Origin: Pseudomonas sessilinigenes
GTDB lineage: Bacteria; Pseudomonadota; Gammaproteobacteria; Pseudomonadales; Pseudomonadaceae
Assembly (NCBI RefSeq): GCF_003850565.1
Contig: NZ_CP027706.1
Location: 4,774,001 to 4,838,000, forward strand
DNA length: 64,000 bases
Direction of reading: 5' to 3'
The position numbers and the translations under genes were made by a program. Shown here piece by piece: positions 9,682-19,595 of this stretch; position 1 is the stretch's first letter, and every line of letters begins with the position of its first letter. The notes under the pieces are model-generated. The model made no database searches, was not told the origin of the DNA, and saw only the letters and a program-made list of their open reading frames with translations.

Positions 9682-10103
9682 CCGAGCCTCCTTTTCAACC
9701 AGGCGATCACTGCCCCGATCAGTGGCAGGTGTTCGTAGAGCAGGGCTCCCGCGTCGAAATAGTCGCGGTGGCGATAGACCCGGGCGTCACGCCATTGCAA
9801 GTGTGAACAGCCGGCCACCTGGATCAGGCCGCCGCCATTGAGGCGCGGGTGGTGGTAGCTCATGGTCCAGCGTAGGTAGCCCTGGCCTTCGGCGCACTGG
9901 TCGCTGCCGTGGAAGTCGAAGCGCAGTTCGCGGGCGTTGGCGTACAGCTGGGCGAAGTAATCGCGCAAAGGGGCCAGTCCATGAACCTCGTGCAGAGGGT
10001 CGGTGAACTGGATGTCATCGCTGTAGAGCTGGCCCAGGCGATCGAGGTTGTGGGCGTCCAGGGTGGCGAATTCCCGGGCGAAGTGGTCGAGGAAGTCACT
10101 CAT
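9678..10103 (-). CDS. NTF2-like / SnoaL-type nuclear transport factor 2 family protein
   Basis: This 141-aa protein fits the small cone-shaped NTF2/SnoaL fold: an N-terminal helix (FLDHFAREFATLD), then LYSDDIQFTDPLHEVHG, and a C-terminal beta sheet with HLQWRDARVYRHRDYFD. Members act as isomerases, hydratases or ligand-binding proteins; the function here is unknown. The start is ATG 10103, which overlaps the end of phrB by 8 bases. Confidence 0.8.
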   Translation of the reverse strand: MSDFLDHFAREFATLDAHNLDRLGQLYSDDIQFTDPLHEVHGLAPLRDYFAQLYANARELRFDFHGSDQCAEGQGYLRWTMSYHHPRLNGGGLIQVAGCSHLQWRDARVYRHRDYFDAGALLYEHLPLIGAVIAWLKRRLG

Positions 10104-11535
10104 GGCCTGCATCCAGCCGCGAGGGCAGTGCCTTGAACGCCGCCAGGGCCCGTTCCCGGGACCGTGACAGATCCACCATCGGCGCCGGGTAGTCGGCGAC
10201 GCCGAACAGCCCGCCCAGGGTCGCCGGGTTGTGGATATCTTTTTTGTTCAGCCCGGCCAGTTGTGGCAGCCAGTGCTTGATGAAGCACCCCTCGCTGTCG
10301 AATTTCTGCGATTGGCTCACCGGGTTGAAGATGCGGAAGTAGGGTGCGGCATCGGTGCCGGTGGAGGCGCTCCACTGCCAGCCGCCGTTGTTGGCCGCCA
10401 GGTCGCCGTCGATCAGGTGCCGCATGAAGAAACGCTCGCCTTCGCGCCAATCGATCAACAAGTTCTTGGTCAGGAACATCGCCACCACCATGCGCAGGCG
10501 GTTGTGCATCCAGCCGGTCTCCAGCAACTGGCGCATGGCGGCATCGATGATCGGCAAGCCGGTGCGGGCTTCTTGCCAGGCCGCCAGTTCCTCGGGAGCG
10601 TCGCGCCATTTCACGGCTTCGGTTTCCGGTCGGAAGGCGCGGTGCCGGGACACCCGTGGGTAGCCCGCCAGGATGTGCTTGTAGAAGTCGCGCCACAGCA
10701 GCTCGTTGATCCAGGTGACTGCCCCGGGGTTGCCGCTTTCGAACTCCCCCTGGTTGCTGCGCAAGGCGGCGTGCAGGCATTGGCGGGGCGAGATCACGCC
10801 GGCGGCGAGGTAGGGCGACAGCTGGCTGGTGCCGGGCTTGGCCGGAAAGTCGCGCTCGCCCTGGTAATAGTGGATCTGTTCATCGGCGAACCGCTCCAGT
10901 CGCGCTTGCGCCTCGTCTTCGCCGGCTGGCCACAGTTCGCGCAAGCTCGGGCCCGGGGTAGGGAAGCCGTCGACCTGATCTGGCAGCGGATCGGCATTGA
11001 TCGGCAGCGGTATCTGCGCCCTGGGCGCGCTCACCAGCGCGGGCAGCGCGGTGTGCAGGCGGTTGTAGCAGACTTTGCGGAACTGGCTGAAGACCTGGAA
11101 GTAGCCGCCGCTCTTGGTCAGCACGCTGCCGGGTTTGAACAGCAGTTGATCGAAGTGGCCTTGGACGCTGATACCGGCCTTCTCCAGAACCCTTGTCACC
11201 GCTTCATCGCGACGGCTTTCGTGGACGCCGTATTCCTGGTTGAAGTGCAGCATGCGTATCTGCAGTTGCTGGCACAGATCCAGCAGGACCTGGGGCGCCT
11301 GGTCCCAGGTGGCGGCGCTGCGAACCAGCAGCGGGATGTTCAGCTGGCCCAGGGCGGTACTCAGCGATTGCAGGTTGCGCAGCCAGAAATCGATCTTGCA
11401 GGGTGCATCATCATGGGTCTGCCACTGCTCCGGGCTCAAAAGGTACACCGCCACGGTCGGGCCCCGCTGGGCGGCGGCGCTCAGGGCGGTGTTGTCGTGT
11501 AGGCGCAGATCGCTGCGCAGCCAGATCAATTGCAT
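10096..11535 (-). CDS. phrB: Deoxyribodipyrimidine photolyase
   Basis: PhrB repairs UV-induced cyclobutane pyrimidine dimers using blue light and FAD. The 479-aa protein starts at ATG 11535 with MQLIWLRSDLRLHDNTAL, the standard photolyase N-terminus; a 55-codon extension to 11700 runs into the MerR gene and is rejected. The N-terminal antenna-binding domain and the C-terminal FAD-binding helical domain are both complete, with the class I signature GWQWSASTGTDAAPYFRIFNP (split here as GWQWSASTG and DAAPYFRIFNP). It lies 13 bases after the MerR regulator and overlaps the NTF2-like gene downstream. Confidence 0.96.
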   Translation of the reverse strand: MQLIWLRSDLRLHDNTALSAAAQRGPTVAVYLLSPEQWQTHDDAPCKIDFWLRNLQSLSTALGQLNIPLLVRSAATWDQAPQVLLDLCQQLQIRMLHFNQEYGVHESRRDEAVTRVLEKAGISVQGHFDQLLFKPGSVLTKSGGYFQVFSQFRKVCYNRLHTALPALVSAPRAQIPLPINADPLPDQVDGFPTPGPSLRELWPAGEDEAQARLERFADEQIHYYQGERDFPAKPGTSQLSPYLAAGVISPRQCLHAALRSNQGEFESGNPGAVTWINELLWRDFYKHILAGYPRVSRHRAFRPETEAVKWRDAPEELAAWQEARTGLPIIDAAMRQLLETGWMHNRLRMVVAMFLTKNLLIDWREGERFFMRHLIDGDLAANNGGWQWSASTGTDAAPYFRIFNPVSQSQKFDSEGCFIKHWLPQLAGLNKKDIHNPATLGGLFGVADYPAPMVDLSRSRERALAAFKALPSRLDAGHE

Positions 11536-11548
11536 GTCGGTTTCCGGA

Positions 11549-12484
11549 TCAGAAAAGTCCTCGCTCGAGCAGTGCCTGGCAGGCCGCGATCGGGTCTTGG
11601 GCCAGGTGCAGATCGGCGATTTCAGTGATACATACGGACCACTCGGCGGGGTGGATGCACACCGCGGGTCCGGCGATGAATTTTTTGCAGGCAATGCCAT
11701 TCAGCAGCCGTGGCAGTTGGGCGGGGTTGAGCGCCTTGCTGGAGTACAGCAGCAGGCCCCGGGCCTGCAGGCGCTCGGTGGCCAGTGCCAGTTCGCCCCC
11801 GGGCAGGGGCCAGTCGAAGACCTCTACCGGGCAATCGGCGCTGCTGGCCAGCCAGGCGGTGAGCCACAGATGGGGTTCCAGGGGTCGGTCCGACTGGTTG
11901 ACCAGCAACAGCGGCGCGCCCTGCACCTGGCGGTTGTTGTGGTAGATCCGTGCGCCGAGCTTGCTACGCAGCCAGGTGTAGAAGAACACCTGTTCCATCT
12001 GGCTGCCGAACTGGCCCTGCCAGCGCTGCTCCAGTTCCGCCAGCAGCGGCATCAGCAGGTGCTCGCACAGGGTCCGCGGCGGATATAGCGCCATGGCCTG
12101 GTTGAAGGTGTCGTCTACCTTGCGTTCCGCCAGTTGGCTTATAGCCTGGACCAGGGTCTGGCGCAGGCGCTGCCAGTCATTCTCCACCGCCGAGCTGGAG
12201 CTGGCGGTGTTGGTCAGCAGGTGCTTGACCTGGCTCACTGCAACCCCGCGATTGAGCCAAGTCAGGATGTTCAGGATCTGCTGCACCTGTTCCTGGGAGT
12301 ACAGGCGATGGCCCTTGGGCGTGCGTCGGGGCACGATCAGCCCGTAGCGCCGCTCCCAGGCTCGCAGGGTGACGGCGTTGACCCCGGTCTGGCGCGCTAC
12401 TTCGCGGATCGGCAGCCAGCGTTCCTCCAGAGGGTCCTGGTACGGGGCGCTGTTTTCGTCAGCCGCTAGGGTGAGGTCTTTCAT
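11549..12484 (-). CDS. MerR-family regulator of the LitR/CarH type
   Basis: This 311-aa protein has an N-terminal MerR helix-turn-helix (about residues 22-90, LPIREVARQTGVNAVTLRAWERRYG) followed by a helical bundle and an alpha/beta domain at the positions where CarH and LitR bind adenosylcobalamin. The light-sensing sites are only partly kept: the position of Wx9EH reads W155-x8-E164-Q165, and the cobalamin motif reads E203-x-H205 with Leu208 in place of Gly. It may therefore be a class II LitR that works with another photosensor. Its position between the DUF523 gene (3-base gap) and phrB suggests that it autoregulates the photolyase operon. Confidence 0.85.
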   Translation of the reverse strand: MKDLTLAADENSAPYQDPLEERWLPIREVARQTGVNAVTLRAWERRYGLIVPRRTPKGHRLYSQEQVQQILNILTWLNRGVAVSQVKHLLTNTASSSSAVENDWQRLRQTLVQAISQLAERKVDDTFNQAMALYPPRTLCEHLLMPLLAELEQRWQGQFGSQMEQVFFYTWLRSKLGARIYHNNRQVQGAPLLLVNQSDRPLEPHLWLTAWLASSADCPVEVFDWPLPGGELALATERLQARGLLLYSSKALNPAQLPRLLNGIACKKFIAGPAVCIHPAEWSVCITEIADLHLAQDPIAACQALLERGLF

Positions 12485-12487
12485 GGC

Positions 12488-13438
12488 TCAGATCGCATTG
12501 CGCAGGCTGAGGTCTTCGGGGTGCGGCTGCAGGTATAACTGTCGGGCAATGTAGGGATCGGGATTCTGGCGCAAGTGGTGCTTGAGCAGGGTCAAGGGCA
12601 CCACCAGCGGGACGATGCCCAGGCGGTATTGGCCGATGACGTGCTGCATTTCCTGTTTGTCTTCGGCGCTGATGGCTCGCTTGAAGTAACCGCTGATGTG
12701 CTGCAACACATTGCTGTGGGTTCCGCGGGTGGCGCAGCGGCTCAGTGCAGTCATCAGCTGGCTGAAGTAACGCGGGCCGATCAATGCCGGGTCGCCCTGG
12801 CCCATGTTGCCCAGCAGGTTGCCCAGGGCCTTGTACTGGACCGGGTGATGGGCCATCAGCAGGTATTTGCAGCGTGCGTGAAAGTCGGTGAGGGCGCGCC
12901 GGCTCAGGCCTTGCTTGAGCAGTACCTGCCAGTCGCGATAGACGTAGACCCGGGTCAGGAAGTTCTCCCGCAGCACCGGATCGTTGAGGCGTCCGGCTTC
13001 TTCCACCGGCAGGTCCGGGTGCCGGGCGCAGAAGGCCTGGGCGTAGACGCCGCGACCGGCGTGGCGATGGGGAATGCCGTTGGCCTGGTACACCTTGACC
13101 CGCTCCAGCCCGCAGGACGGAGAGCTCTGCATGAAGATGTAGCCGCAGATATCGTCCAGCTGCACGGCCATGCGTTCGGCGTATTCCACCAGGGCCTGGG
13201 TGGCATCCCGGCTGCTGTCCCGCGTGCCCACGGCCCGTGGCTGTGCGGGGTCGCCCACCAGGCGGATCGGTTCCCGTGGGGTGCCCAGGCCAATGGCAAC
13301 TTCTGGGCACAGGGGCAGGAAATCGAAGTAGTCCTTGAGTACCTGGCTGCACAGGCGGGACTCCTTGTGGCCACCGTTGTAGCGGACCTCGGCACCCATC
13401 AGGCAGGCGCTGATGGCGATTTTCGGCTGGGTGGACAT
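12488..13438 (-). CDS. DUF523 and DUF1722 (YbgA-type) two-domain protein
   Basis: This 316-aa protein joins an N-terminal DUF523 domain (about residues 1-150, with ISACLMGAEVRYNGGHK and the cysteine motif SSPSCGLERVKVY) to a C-terminal DUF1722/YbgA domain (LMAHHPVQYKALG). In E. coli ybgA lies next to phr, and a photolyase link recurs in many bacteria, but its biochemistry is unknown. The start is ATG 13438 with GGAGG upstream; the longer frame to 13489 would run into the promoter and operator. It is the first gene of the ten-gene operon. Confidence 0.85.
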   Translation of the reverse strand: MSTQPKIAISACLMGAEVRYNGGHKESRLCSQVLKDYFDFLPLCPEVAIGLGTPREPIRLVGDPAQPRAVGTRDSSRDATQALVEYAERMAVQLDDICGYIFMQSSPSCGLERVKVYQANGIPHRHAGRGVYAQAFCARHPDLPVEEAGRLNDPVLRENFLTRVYVYRDWQVLLKQGLSRRALTDFHARCKYLLMAHHPVQYKALGNLLGNMGQGDPALIGPRYFSQLMTALSRCATRGTHSNVLQHISGYFKRAISAEDKQEMQHVIGQYRLGIVPLVVPLTLLKHHLRQNPDPYIARQLYLQPHPEDLSLRNAI

Positions 13439-13481
13439 GGTTCGACCTCCGGGGGAACATTCCTGTACAAAACCATTAATC

Positions 13482-13521
13482 TTGTACAACTTGTCTCAAT
13501 CATAGGATTGAAGTTGTACAA
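13482..13521. repeat. Inverted repeat TTGTACAACTT / AAGTTGTACAA in the photolyase-operon promoter
   Basis: TTGTACAACTT at 13482-13492 and AAGTTGTACAA at 13511-13521 are exact reverse complements. A second, smaller dyad, CAATC (13497-13501) and GATTG (13506-13510), lies between the arms. The structure covers the -10 region of the operon promoter and looks like a protein-binding site. Confidence 0.85.
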
Positions 13522-13538
13522 GTCAAATTGTTTGTATA
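13499..13538 (-). promoter_or_regulatory. Promoter and LitR-type operator of the photolyase operon
   Basis: On the minus strand there is a sigma70 promoter: -35 TTGACT (13526-13521), a 16-base spacer and -10 TATGAT (13504-13499). TATACA (13538-13533), twelve bases and TGTACA (13520-13515) bracket the -35 element. This agrees with the T(G/A)TACA-N12-TGTACA consensus I recall for LitR/PplR regulators of Pseudomonas. Further TGTACA copies lie at 13483-13488 and 13464-13469. Binding across the -35 would repress transcription. The promoter calls are by eye. Confidence 0.75.
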
Positions 13539-13567
13539 GGTATTGTCCCCGGACCGAGTGCGCCCGG

Positions 13568-14922
<1,355 letters not shown>

Positions 14923-14960
14923 CTAGTGATTCGGGTAAAACGCCACGCGAGGAAGATGTC

Positions 14961-15863
14961 ATGCATATATTGCTGACCGGCGGTACTGGTTTGATCGGGC
15001 AGGCGCTGTGTCGCCATTGGCTGGCCCAGGGTCATCAGTTGAGTGTATGGACTCGCCAGCCCGATAAAGTGGCCGCTTTGTGCGGTCCTCAAGTAAGGGC
15101 AGTCAAGGAATTGCAAGAGCTGGACCAGCTCCCCGTGGATGCGGTGATCAACCTGGCCGGCGCACCCATAGCCGATCGTCCCTGGACTCACAAGCGCAAG
15201 GCGCTGTTGTGGGCCAGCCGCATTGCCCTTACCGAAACCCTGTTGGCCTGGCTCGACAGCCGTGAGCACAAGCCCCGTGTACTGCTTTCAGGGTCGGCGG
15301 TGGGGTGGTACGGCGATGGCGGCGAACGCGAGCTGGATGAAGAGTCGCCGCCAGTCAGCGAAGATTTTGCCAGTCAACTGTGTATCGCCTGGGAGGAAAC
15401 GGCGCAACGTGCCGAGTCCATGGGAGTGCGCGTGGTGCTGGTGCGCACCGGCCTGGTGCTGTCTGCGCAGGGCGGCTTTTTGTCACGCCTGTTGCTGCCA
15501 TTCAAGCTGGGCCTGGGTGGCCCGATCGGCAATGGCCGGCAGTGGATGCCGTGGATTCATATCGATGATCAAATTGCCCTGATTGATTTTCTTATGCATC
15601 AGGATGCGGCACGGGGTCCTTATAATGCCTGCGCGCCGAAGCCTGCACGCAACCGTGAGTTCGCCAAGGCCCTGGGGCGGGTCCTGCACCGGCCTGCATT
15701 GTTGCCGCTACCGGCCTTTGTGTTGCGCCTGCTGCTGGGCGAGTTGTCGCTGTTGCTACTAGGCGGCCAGCGCGCCGTGCCAGCGCGCTTGCTGGAGGCA
15801 GGGTTCACTTTCCAGTTCACTGATTTGCCCGCGGCCCTGGATGACGTATCCCGCCGCCATTGA
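14961..15863 (+). CDS. TIGR01777 family epimerase-like protein
   Basis: This 300-aa atypical SDR starts with the nucleotide-binding motif [15 protein letters not shown] and has the [16 protein letters not shown] segment typical of the TIGR01777/YfcH family; the C-terminal DUF1731 region is complete ([16 protein letters not shown]). Homologues are annotated as epimerases but no substrate has been proven. GAGGA stands seven bases before the ATG. It precedes hemH with 13 bases between, so the two may be cotranscribed, and it is divergent from the light-linked FAD oxidoreductase. Confidence 0.87.
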   Translation: MHILLTGGTGLIGQALCRHWLAQGHQLSVWTRQPDKVAALCGPQVRAVKELQELDQLPVDAVINLAGAPIADRPWTHKRKALLWASRIALTETLLAWLDSREHKPRVLLSGSAVGWYGDGGERELDEESPPVSEDFASQLCIAWEETAQRAESMGVRVVLVRTGLVLSAQGGFLSRLLLPFKLGLGGPIGNGRQWMPWIHIDDQIALIDFLMHQDAARGPYNACAPKPARNREFAKALGRVLHRPALLPLPAFVLRLLLGELSLLLLGGQRAVPARLLEAGFTFQFTDLPAALDDVSRRH

Positions 15864-15876
15864 AATAGGACGTTGC

Positions 15877-16899
15877 ATGACCGATCACGCGTTGCTCCTG
15901 GTCAACCTCGGTTCGCCGGCCTCCACCTCCGTGGCGGATGTGCGCAGCTACCTCAATCAGTTCCTCATGGACCCCTATGTGATCGACCTGCCCTGGCCGG
16001 TACGACGCTTACTGGTGTCGCTGATCCTGATCAAGCGCCCGGCTCAGTCGGCCCACGCCTACCAATCCATCTGGTGGGAAGAGGGTTCGCCGTTGGTGGT
16101 GCTCAGCCGACGCCTGCAGCGAGCAATGAGCGAGCAATGGAAGCAGGGGCCTGTGGAGTTGGCGATGCGCTACGGCGAGCCTTCGATCGAATCTGCACTG
16201 CTCAAGCTGACGGCCCAGGGCCAGCGCAGGATTACCCTGGCTCCGCTGTACCCACAATTCGCCGACAGTACTGTGACCACTGTGGTCGAGGAAGCCCGGC
16301 GCGTAGTGCGCGAGCATCAGCTGGATGTGCAGTTCAGCGTGCTGCAGCCGTTCTACGACCAGCCTGAATACATCGACGCCCTGGTGACCAGCGTCAAGCC
16401 ACATCTGCAACAGCCATTCGACCACTTGCTGCTGAGTTTCCACGGCTTGCCTGAGCGACACTTGCAGAAGCTCAACCCAGGACACCGGCTGGATGGCCTG
16501 GGGGATTGCTGCCGGGACGCCTCGCCGCAGGTGCTCGACAATTGTTATCGCGGGCAGTGCTTTCGTACCGCGCAGGCCTTTGCCCAGCAAATGGGCCTGG
16601 CCGATGGGCAATGGTCGGTGTCGTTCCAGTCGCGCTTGGGACGTGCCAAGTGGATCGAGCCTTATACCGAAGCCCGGTTGGATGAGTTGGCCCAGCAGGG
16701 TGTGAAGAAGCTGCTGGTGATGTGCCCAGCCTTTGTCGCCGATTGCATCGAGACGCTGGAGGAGATCGGGGATCGCGGACGTGAACAGTTCCGTGAGGCC
16801 GGAGGAGAGGATCTGTTGTTGATTCCGTGCTTGAACGATGACCCGCAATGGGTGCAGGAGTTGGCCAATTTGTGCGCCCGGGCACCGCTGGCCTTATAG
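15877..16899 (+). CDS. hemH: Ferrochelatase
   Basis: HemH inserts Fe2+ into protoporphyrin IX, the last step of protohaem synthesis. The protein (340 aa) starts at ATG 15877 with [16 protein letters not shown]; the earlier ATG at 15841 lies in the end of the TIGR01777 gene. The catalytic histidine is in [12 protein letters not shown], and the conserved glutamate follows in [17 protein letters not shown]. Its position next to a photolyase regulon is conserved in Pseudomonas and makes sense because unused protoporphyrin is a photosensitiser. Confidence 0.96.
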   Translation: MTDHALLLVNLGSPASTSVADVRSYLNQFLMDPYVIDLPWPVRRLLVSLILIKRPAQSAHAYQSIWWEEGSPLVVLSRRLQRAMSEQWKQGPVELAMRYGEPSIESALLKLTAQGQRRITLAPLYPQFADSTVTTVVEEARRVVREHQLDVQFSVLQPFYDQPEYIDALVTSVKPHLQQPFDHLLLSFHGLPERHLQKLNPGHRLDGLGDCCRDASPQVLDNCYRGQCFRTAQAFAQQMGLADGQWSVSFQSRLGRAKWIEPYTEARLDELAQQGVKKLLVMCPAFVADCIETLEEIGDRGREQFREAGGEDLLLIPCLNDDPQWVQELANLCARAPLAL

Positions 16900-16911
16900 A
16901 GGCTGGCGTCG

Positions 16912-16947
16912 GTCACCGGCTCCTGAGCTACTGCGGGAGCCGGTGAC
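16912..16947. terminator. Hairpin between convergent hemH and uracil permease genes
   Basis: GTCACCGGCTCC (16912-16923) pairs perfectly with GGAGCCGGTGAC (16936-16947) across a 12-base loop. There is no T-tract on either side, so it may be a Rho-assisted or bidirectional terminator or a single REP-like element. Confidence 0.6.
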
Positions 16948-16953
16948 TGGGCT

Positions 16954-18228
16954 TCAGATGATGGGCCCGTCGGACTTGTTGTTTTTCCAGCTATCGTTGC
17001 CTGGCAAGACCAGGTTCAAGGCAATGGCGACGATGGCGCACAGGGCAATGCCCTTGAGGCCGACGTCATTCTGGCCGGTACCTGTACCTACCAGCATTCC
17101 ACCGATACCGAACACCAGGGTCACGGAGACGATCACCAGGTTGCGTGCCTCGCCAAGGTCGATCTTGTGGCGGATCAGGGTGTTCATGCCCACGGCGGCG
17201 ATCGAGCCGAACAACAGGCAGAGGATCCCGCCCATCACCGGCACCGGGATGCTTTGCAGCAGTGCACCGAACTTGCCGATGAAGGCCAGGGTGATGGCGA
17301 ACACCGCAGCCCAGGTCATGATCTTCGGGTTGTAGTTCTTGGTCAGCATCACCGCGCCGGTCACTTCGGCGTAGGTGGTGTTGGGCGGACCGCCGAACAG
17401 GCCGGCAGCGGTGGTGGCGACGCCGTCGCCAAACAGGGTGCGGTGCAGGCCGGGCTTCTTCAGGTAGTCGCGACCGGTCACGCTACCTACGGCGATCACT
17501 CCACCGATGTGTTCGATGGCTGGCGCCAGGGCTACCGGAACAATGAACAGGATCGCCTGCCAGTTGAACTCCGGTGCAGTGAAGTGCGGCAGGGCCAGCC
17601 AAGGCGCGGCAGCGATCTTGGCGGTGTCCACCACGCCGAAGTAGAACGACAGGGCAAAACCCACCAGTACCCCGGAAATGATCGGCACCAGGCGGAAGAT
17701 TCCCTTGCCGAACACCGCCACCACCAGGGTGGTGAGCAGCGCCGGCATGGAGATCATCATGGCGGTCTGGTAGTGGATCAGCTCGCTGCCGTCGCCGGCC
17801 TTGCCCATGGCCATGTTGGCGGCGATGGGAGCCATGGCCAGGCCGATGGAAATGATCACCGGGCCGATGACCACGGGTGGCAGCAGGCGGTCGATGAACC
17901 CCGTACCCTTGATCTTCACCGCCAGCCCGAGAAAGGTGTAGACGAAACCTGCCGCCATGACGCCGCCCATGGTCGCGGCCAGGCCGAACTGGCCCTTGGC
18001 GAGAATGATCGGGGTAATGAAGGCGAAGCTCGAAGCCAGGAACACCGGCACTTGGCGGCCAGTGACCAGTTGGAACAACAGAGTCCCAAGACCCGCCGTG
18101 AACAGCGCCACGTTGGGATCAAGACCGGTAATCAGCGGCATCAACACCAGGGCGCCAAAGGCCACGAAAAGCATCTGGGCGCCAGACAGCACCTGGCGCC
18201 AGAGCGGATCGTTGAACTCATCCTGCAT
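16954..18228 (-). CDS. uraA: Uracil/xanthine permease (NCS2 family)
   Basis: This 424-aa protein has about 12-14 membrane spans and the NCS2 signature, with FGGPPNTTYAEVTG in the substrate/proton-coupling region and the glutamate in APAIEHIGG that binds uracil in E. coli UraA. The neighbour upp, two bases upstream in the same direction, supports uracil as substrate. Together they take up and salvage uracil. Confidence 0.9.
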   Translation of the reverse strand: MQDEFNDPLWRQVLSGAQMLFVAFGALVLMPLITGLDPNVALFTAGLGTLLFQLVTGRQVPVFLASSFAFITPIILAKGQFGLAATMGGVMAAGFVYTFLGLAVKIKGTGFIDRLLPPVVIGPVIISIGLAMAPIAANMAMGKAGDGSELIHYQTAMMISMPALLTTLVVAVFGKGIFRLVPIISGVLVGFALSFYFGVVDTAKIAAAPWLALPHFTAPEFNWQAILFIVPVALAPAIEHIGGVIAVGSVTGRDYLKKPGLHRTLFGDGVATTAAGLFGGPPNTTYAEVTGAVMLTKNYNPKIMTWAAVFAITLAFIGKFGALLQSIPVPVMGGILCLLFGSIAAVGMNTLIRHKIDLGEARNLVIVSVTLVFGIGGMLVGTGTGQNDVGLKGIALCAIVAIALNLVLPGNDSWKNNKSDGPII

Positions 18229-18230
18229 GA

Positions 18231-18869
18231 TCAGGAATCCTTCTGCTTGGTGCCGAAGATCTTGTCGCCGGCATCACCCAGCCCAGGAATGATGTAGCCA
18301 TGCTCGTTGAGTTTCTGGTCGATGGAGGCGGTGTAGATCGTCACATCCGGATGAGCCTGCTCGACCGTAGCGATACCTTCGGGAGCAGCCACCAGGACCA
18401 TGGCACGGATATCCCGGCAACCGGCTTTTTTCAGCAGGTCGATGGTGGCGACCATGGAGCTGCCGGTGGCCAGCATGGGGTCGATGATCATCGCCAGGCG
18501 CTCATCGATCTCCGGTACCAGTTTTTCCAGGTAGGTATGGGCTTGCAGGGTTTCCTCGTTGCGGGCCACGCCGACGGCGCTGACCTTGGCGCCTGGGATC
18601 AGGCTCAGCACGCCTTCGAGCATGCCGATGCCGGCGCGCAGGATGGGAACCACGGTAATCTTCTTGCCAGCGATCTTCTCGACCTGGACAGGGCCGCACC
18701 AGCCTGGAATCTCATAACTTTCCAGGGGCAGGTCTTTGGTGGCTTCGTATGTCAGTAGGGCACCGACTTCCTGAGCGAGCTCGCGAAAGTTCTTGGTGCT
18801 GATGTCTGCGCGGCGCATAAGGCCAAGTTTATGACGGATCAGCGGGTGGCGGATCTCATGGGTAGGCAT
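18231..18869 (-). CDS. upp: Uracil phosphoribosyltransferase
   Basis: Upp converts uracil and PRPP to UMP. The 212-aa protein has the PRPP-binding loop in [16 protein letters not shown] and the C-terminal uracil-binding segment [15 protein letters not shown], both standard for the family. It is followed by the uracil permease with a two-base gap. Its leader contains an eight-T tract just after a possible -10 box, a feature linked to UTP-sensitive initiation in E. coli upp. Confidence 0.96.
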   Translation of the reverse strand: MPTHEIRHPLIRHKLGLMRRADISTKNFRELAQEVGALLTYEATKDLPLESYEIPGWCGPVQVEKIAGKKITVVPILRAGIGMLEGVLSLIPGAKVSAVGVARNEETLQAHTYLEKLVPEIDERLAMIIDPMLATGSSMVATIDLLKKAGCRDIRAMVLVAAPEGIATVEQAHPDVTIYTASIDQKLNEHGYIIPGLGDAGDKIFGTKQKDS

Positions 18870-18892
18870 AGGGAAAGGCTCCGGCGGCGGGC

Positions 18893-18917
18893 AAAAAAAA
18901 CGGCCTAGATTAATCTA
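18893..18917. promoter_or_regulatory. Candidate upp initiation tract and TAGATTAATCTA palindrome
   Basis: The minus strand reads a possible -10 TAATCT, five bases, then G followed by eight T (18901-18893), which resembles the initially transcribed region of E. coli upp and codBA. The same stretch holds a perfect 12-base palindrome, TAGATTAATCTA (18906-18917), between the divergent upp and hpt genes; it could instead be an operator. The match of the -35/-10 boxes to consensus is weak. Confidence 0.4.
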
Positions 18918-19034
18918 TCCGGGGTTGTTGTCCTATAGACATAAAGTACGTTAGTCCAGAAACGCTTGATCTGACCGGGCCGGATGCGTACCTTTGCCCG
19001 CTTTTCCGAAACTGCCACCCCCTTGGAGAGCGCC

Positions 19035-19592
19035 ATGTCCGCTGATCTCGAGCATATCCGTCAAATCATGCGCGAGGCTGACTGCCTGTACACCGAAGCT
19101 GAAGTCGAGGCGACCATCGCCCGGATCGGTGCACAAATCACTGAAGACCTGGCTGAGCGCAATCCGGTGGTGTTCTGCGTGATGAACGGCGGCCTGATCT
19201 TCGCTGGCAAGTTGCTGACCCACTTGCGCTTTCCCCTGGAAGCCTCCTACCTGCATGCAACTCGTTATCGCAACGAAACCAGCGGTGGCGAGCTGTTCTG
19301 GAAATCCAAGCCAGAAGTTTCCTTTATTGACCGCGACGTGCTGATCATCGACGACATTCTTGATGAAGGGCACACCTTGAGCGCGATCATCGACTTCTGC
19401 CGTCACGCCGGTGCCCGTGCCGTGCATACCGCCGTACTGATCGACAAGGATCACGATCGCAAGGCCCGTCCGGATCTCAAGGCCGACTACATGGGCCTGA
19501 CCTGCGTCGACCGTTATGTCTTTGGTTATGGCATGGACTACAAGGGCTATTGGCGTAACGCCGCAGGCATCTACGCCGTGAAGGGGATGTAA
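19035..19592 (+). CDS. hpt: Hypoxanthine-guanine phosphoribosyltransferase
   Basis: This purine salvage enzyme makes IMP or GMP from hypoxanthine or guanine and PRPP. The start is ATG 19035 after GGAGAG, giving a 185-aa protein. The PRPP loop is VLIIDDILDEGHTLSAI, and the base-binding DKDHDRK segment follows. It is divergent from upp, so purine and pyrimidine salvage genes share one control region. Confidence 0.94.
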   Translation: MSADLEHIRQIMREADCLYTEAEVEATIARIGAQITEDLAERNPVVFCVMNGGLIFAGKLLTHLRFPLEASYLHATRYRNETSGGELFWKSKPEVSFIDRDVLIIDDILDEGHTLSAIIDFCRHAGARAVHTAVLIDKDHDRKARPDLKADYMGLTCVDRYVFGYGMDYKGYWRNAAGIYAVKGM

Positions 19593-19595
19593 GAC

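Noticed and set aside
10231-11502. 423-codon plus-strand frame opposite phrB
   Set aside because: It mirrors the codon bias of phrB, has no domain and no ribosome-binding site.
14961-16899. Possibility that the TIGR01777-hemH pair is simply part of the photolyase operon
   Set aside because: It is on the opposite strand, so it can only share the divergent control region, not the transcript.
16912-16947. Possible CRISPR or integration site suggested by the strong inverted repeat
   Set aside because: It is a single hairpin between convergent genes with no repeat array, integrase or duplicated end.
17167-18297. 376-codon plus-strand frame opposite the uracil permease gene
   Set aside because: His/Gln/Gly-rich translation without any motif; a shadow of a hydrophobic protein gene.
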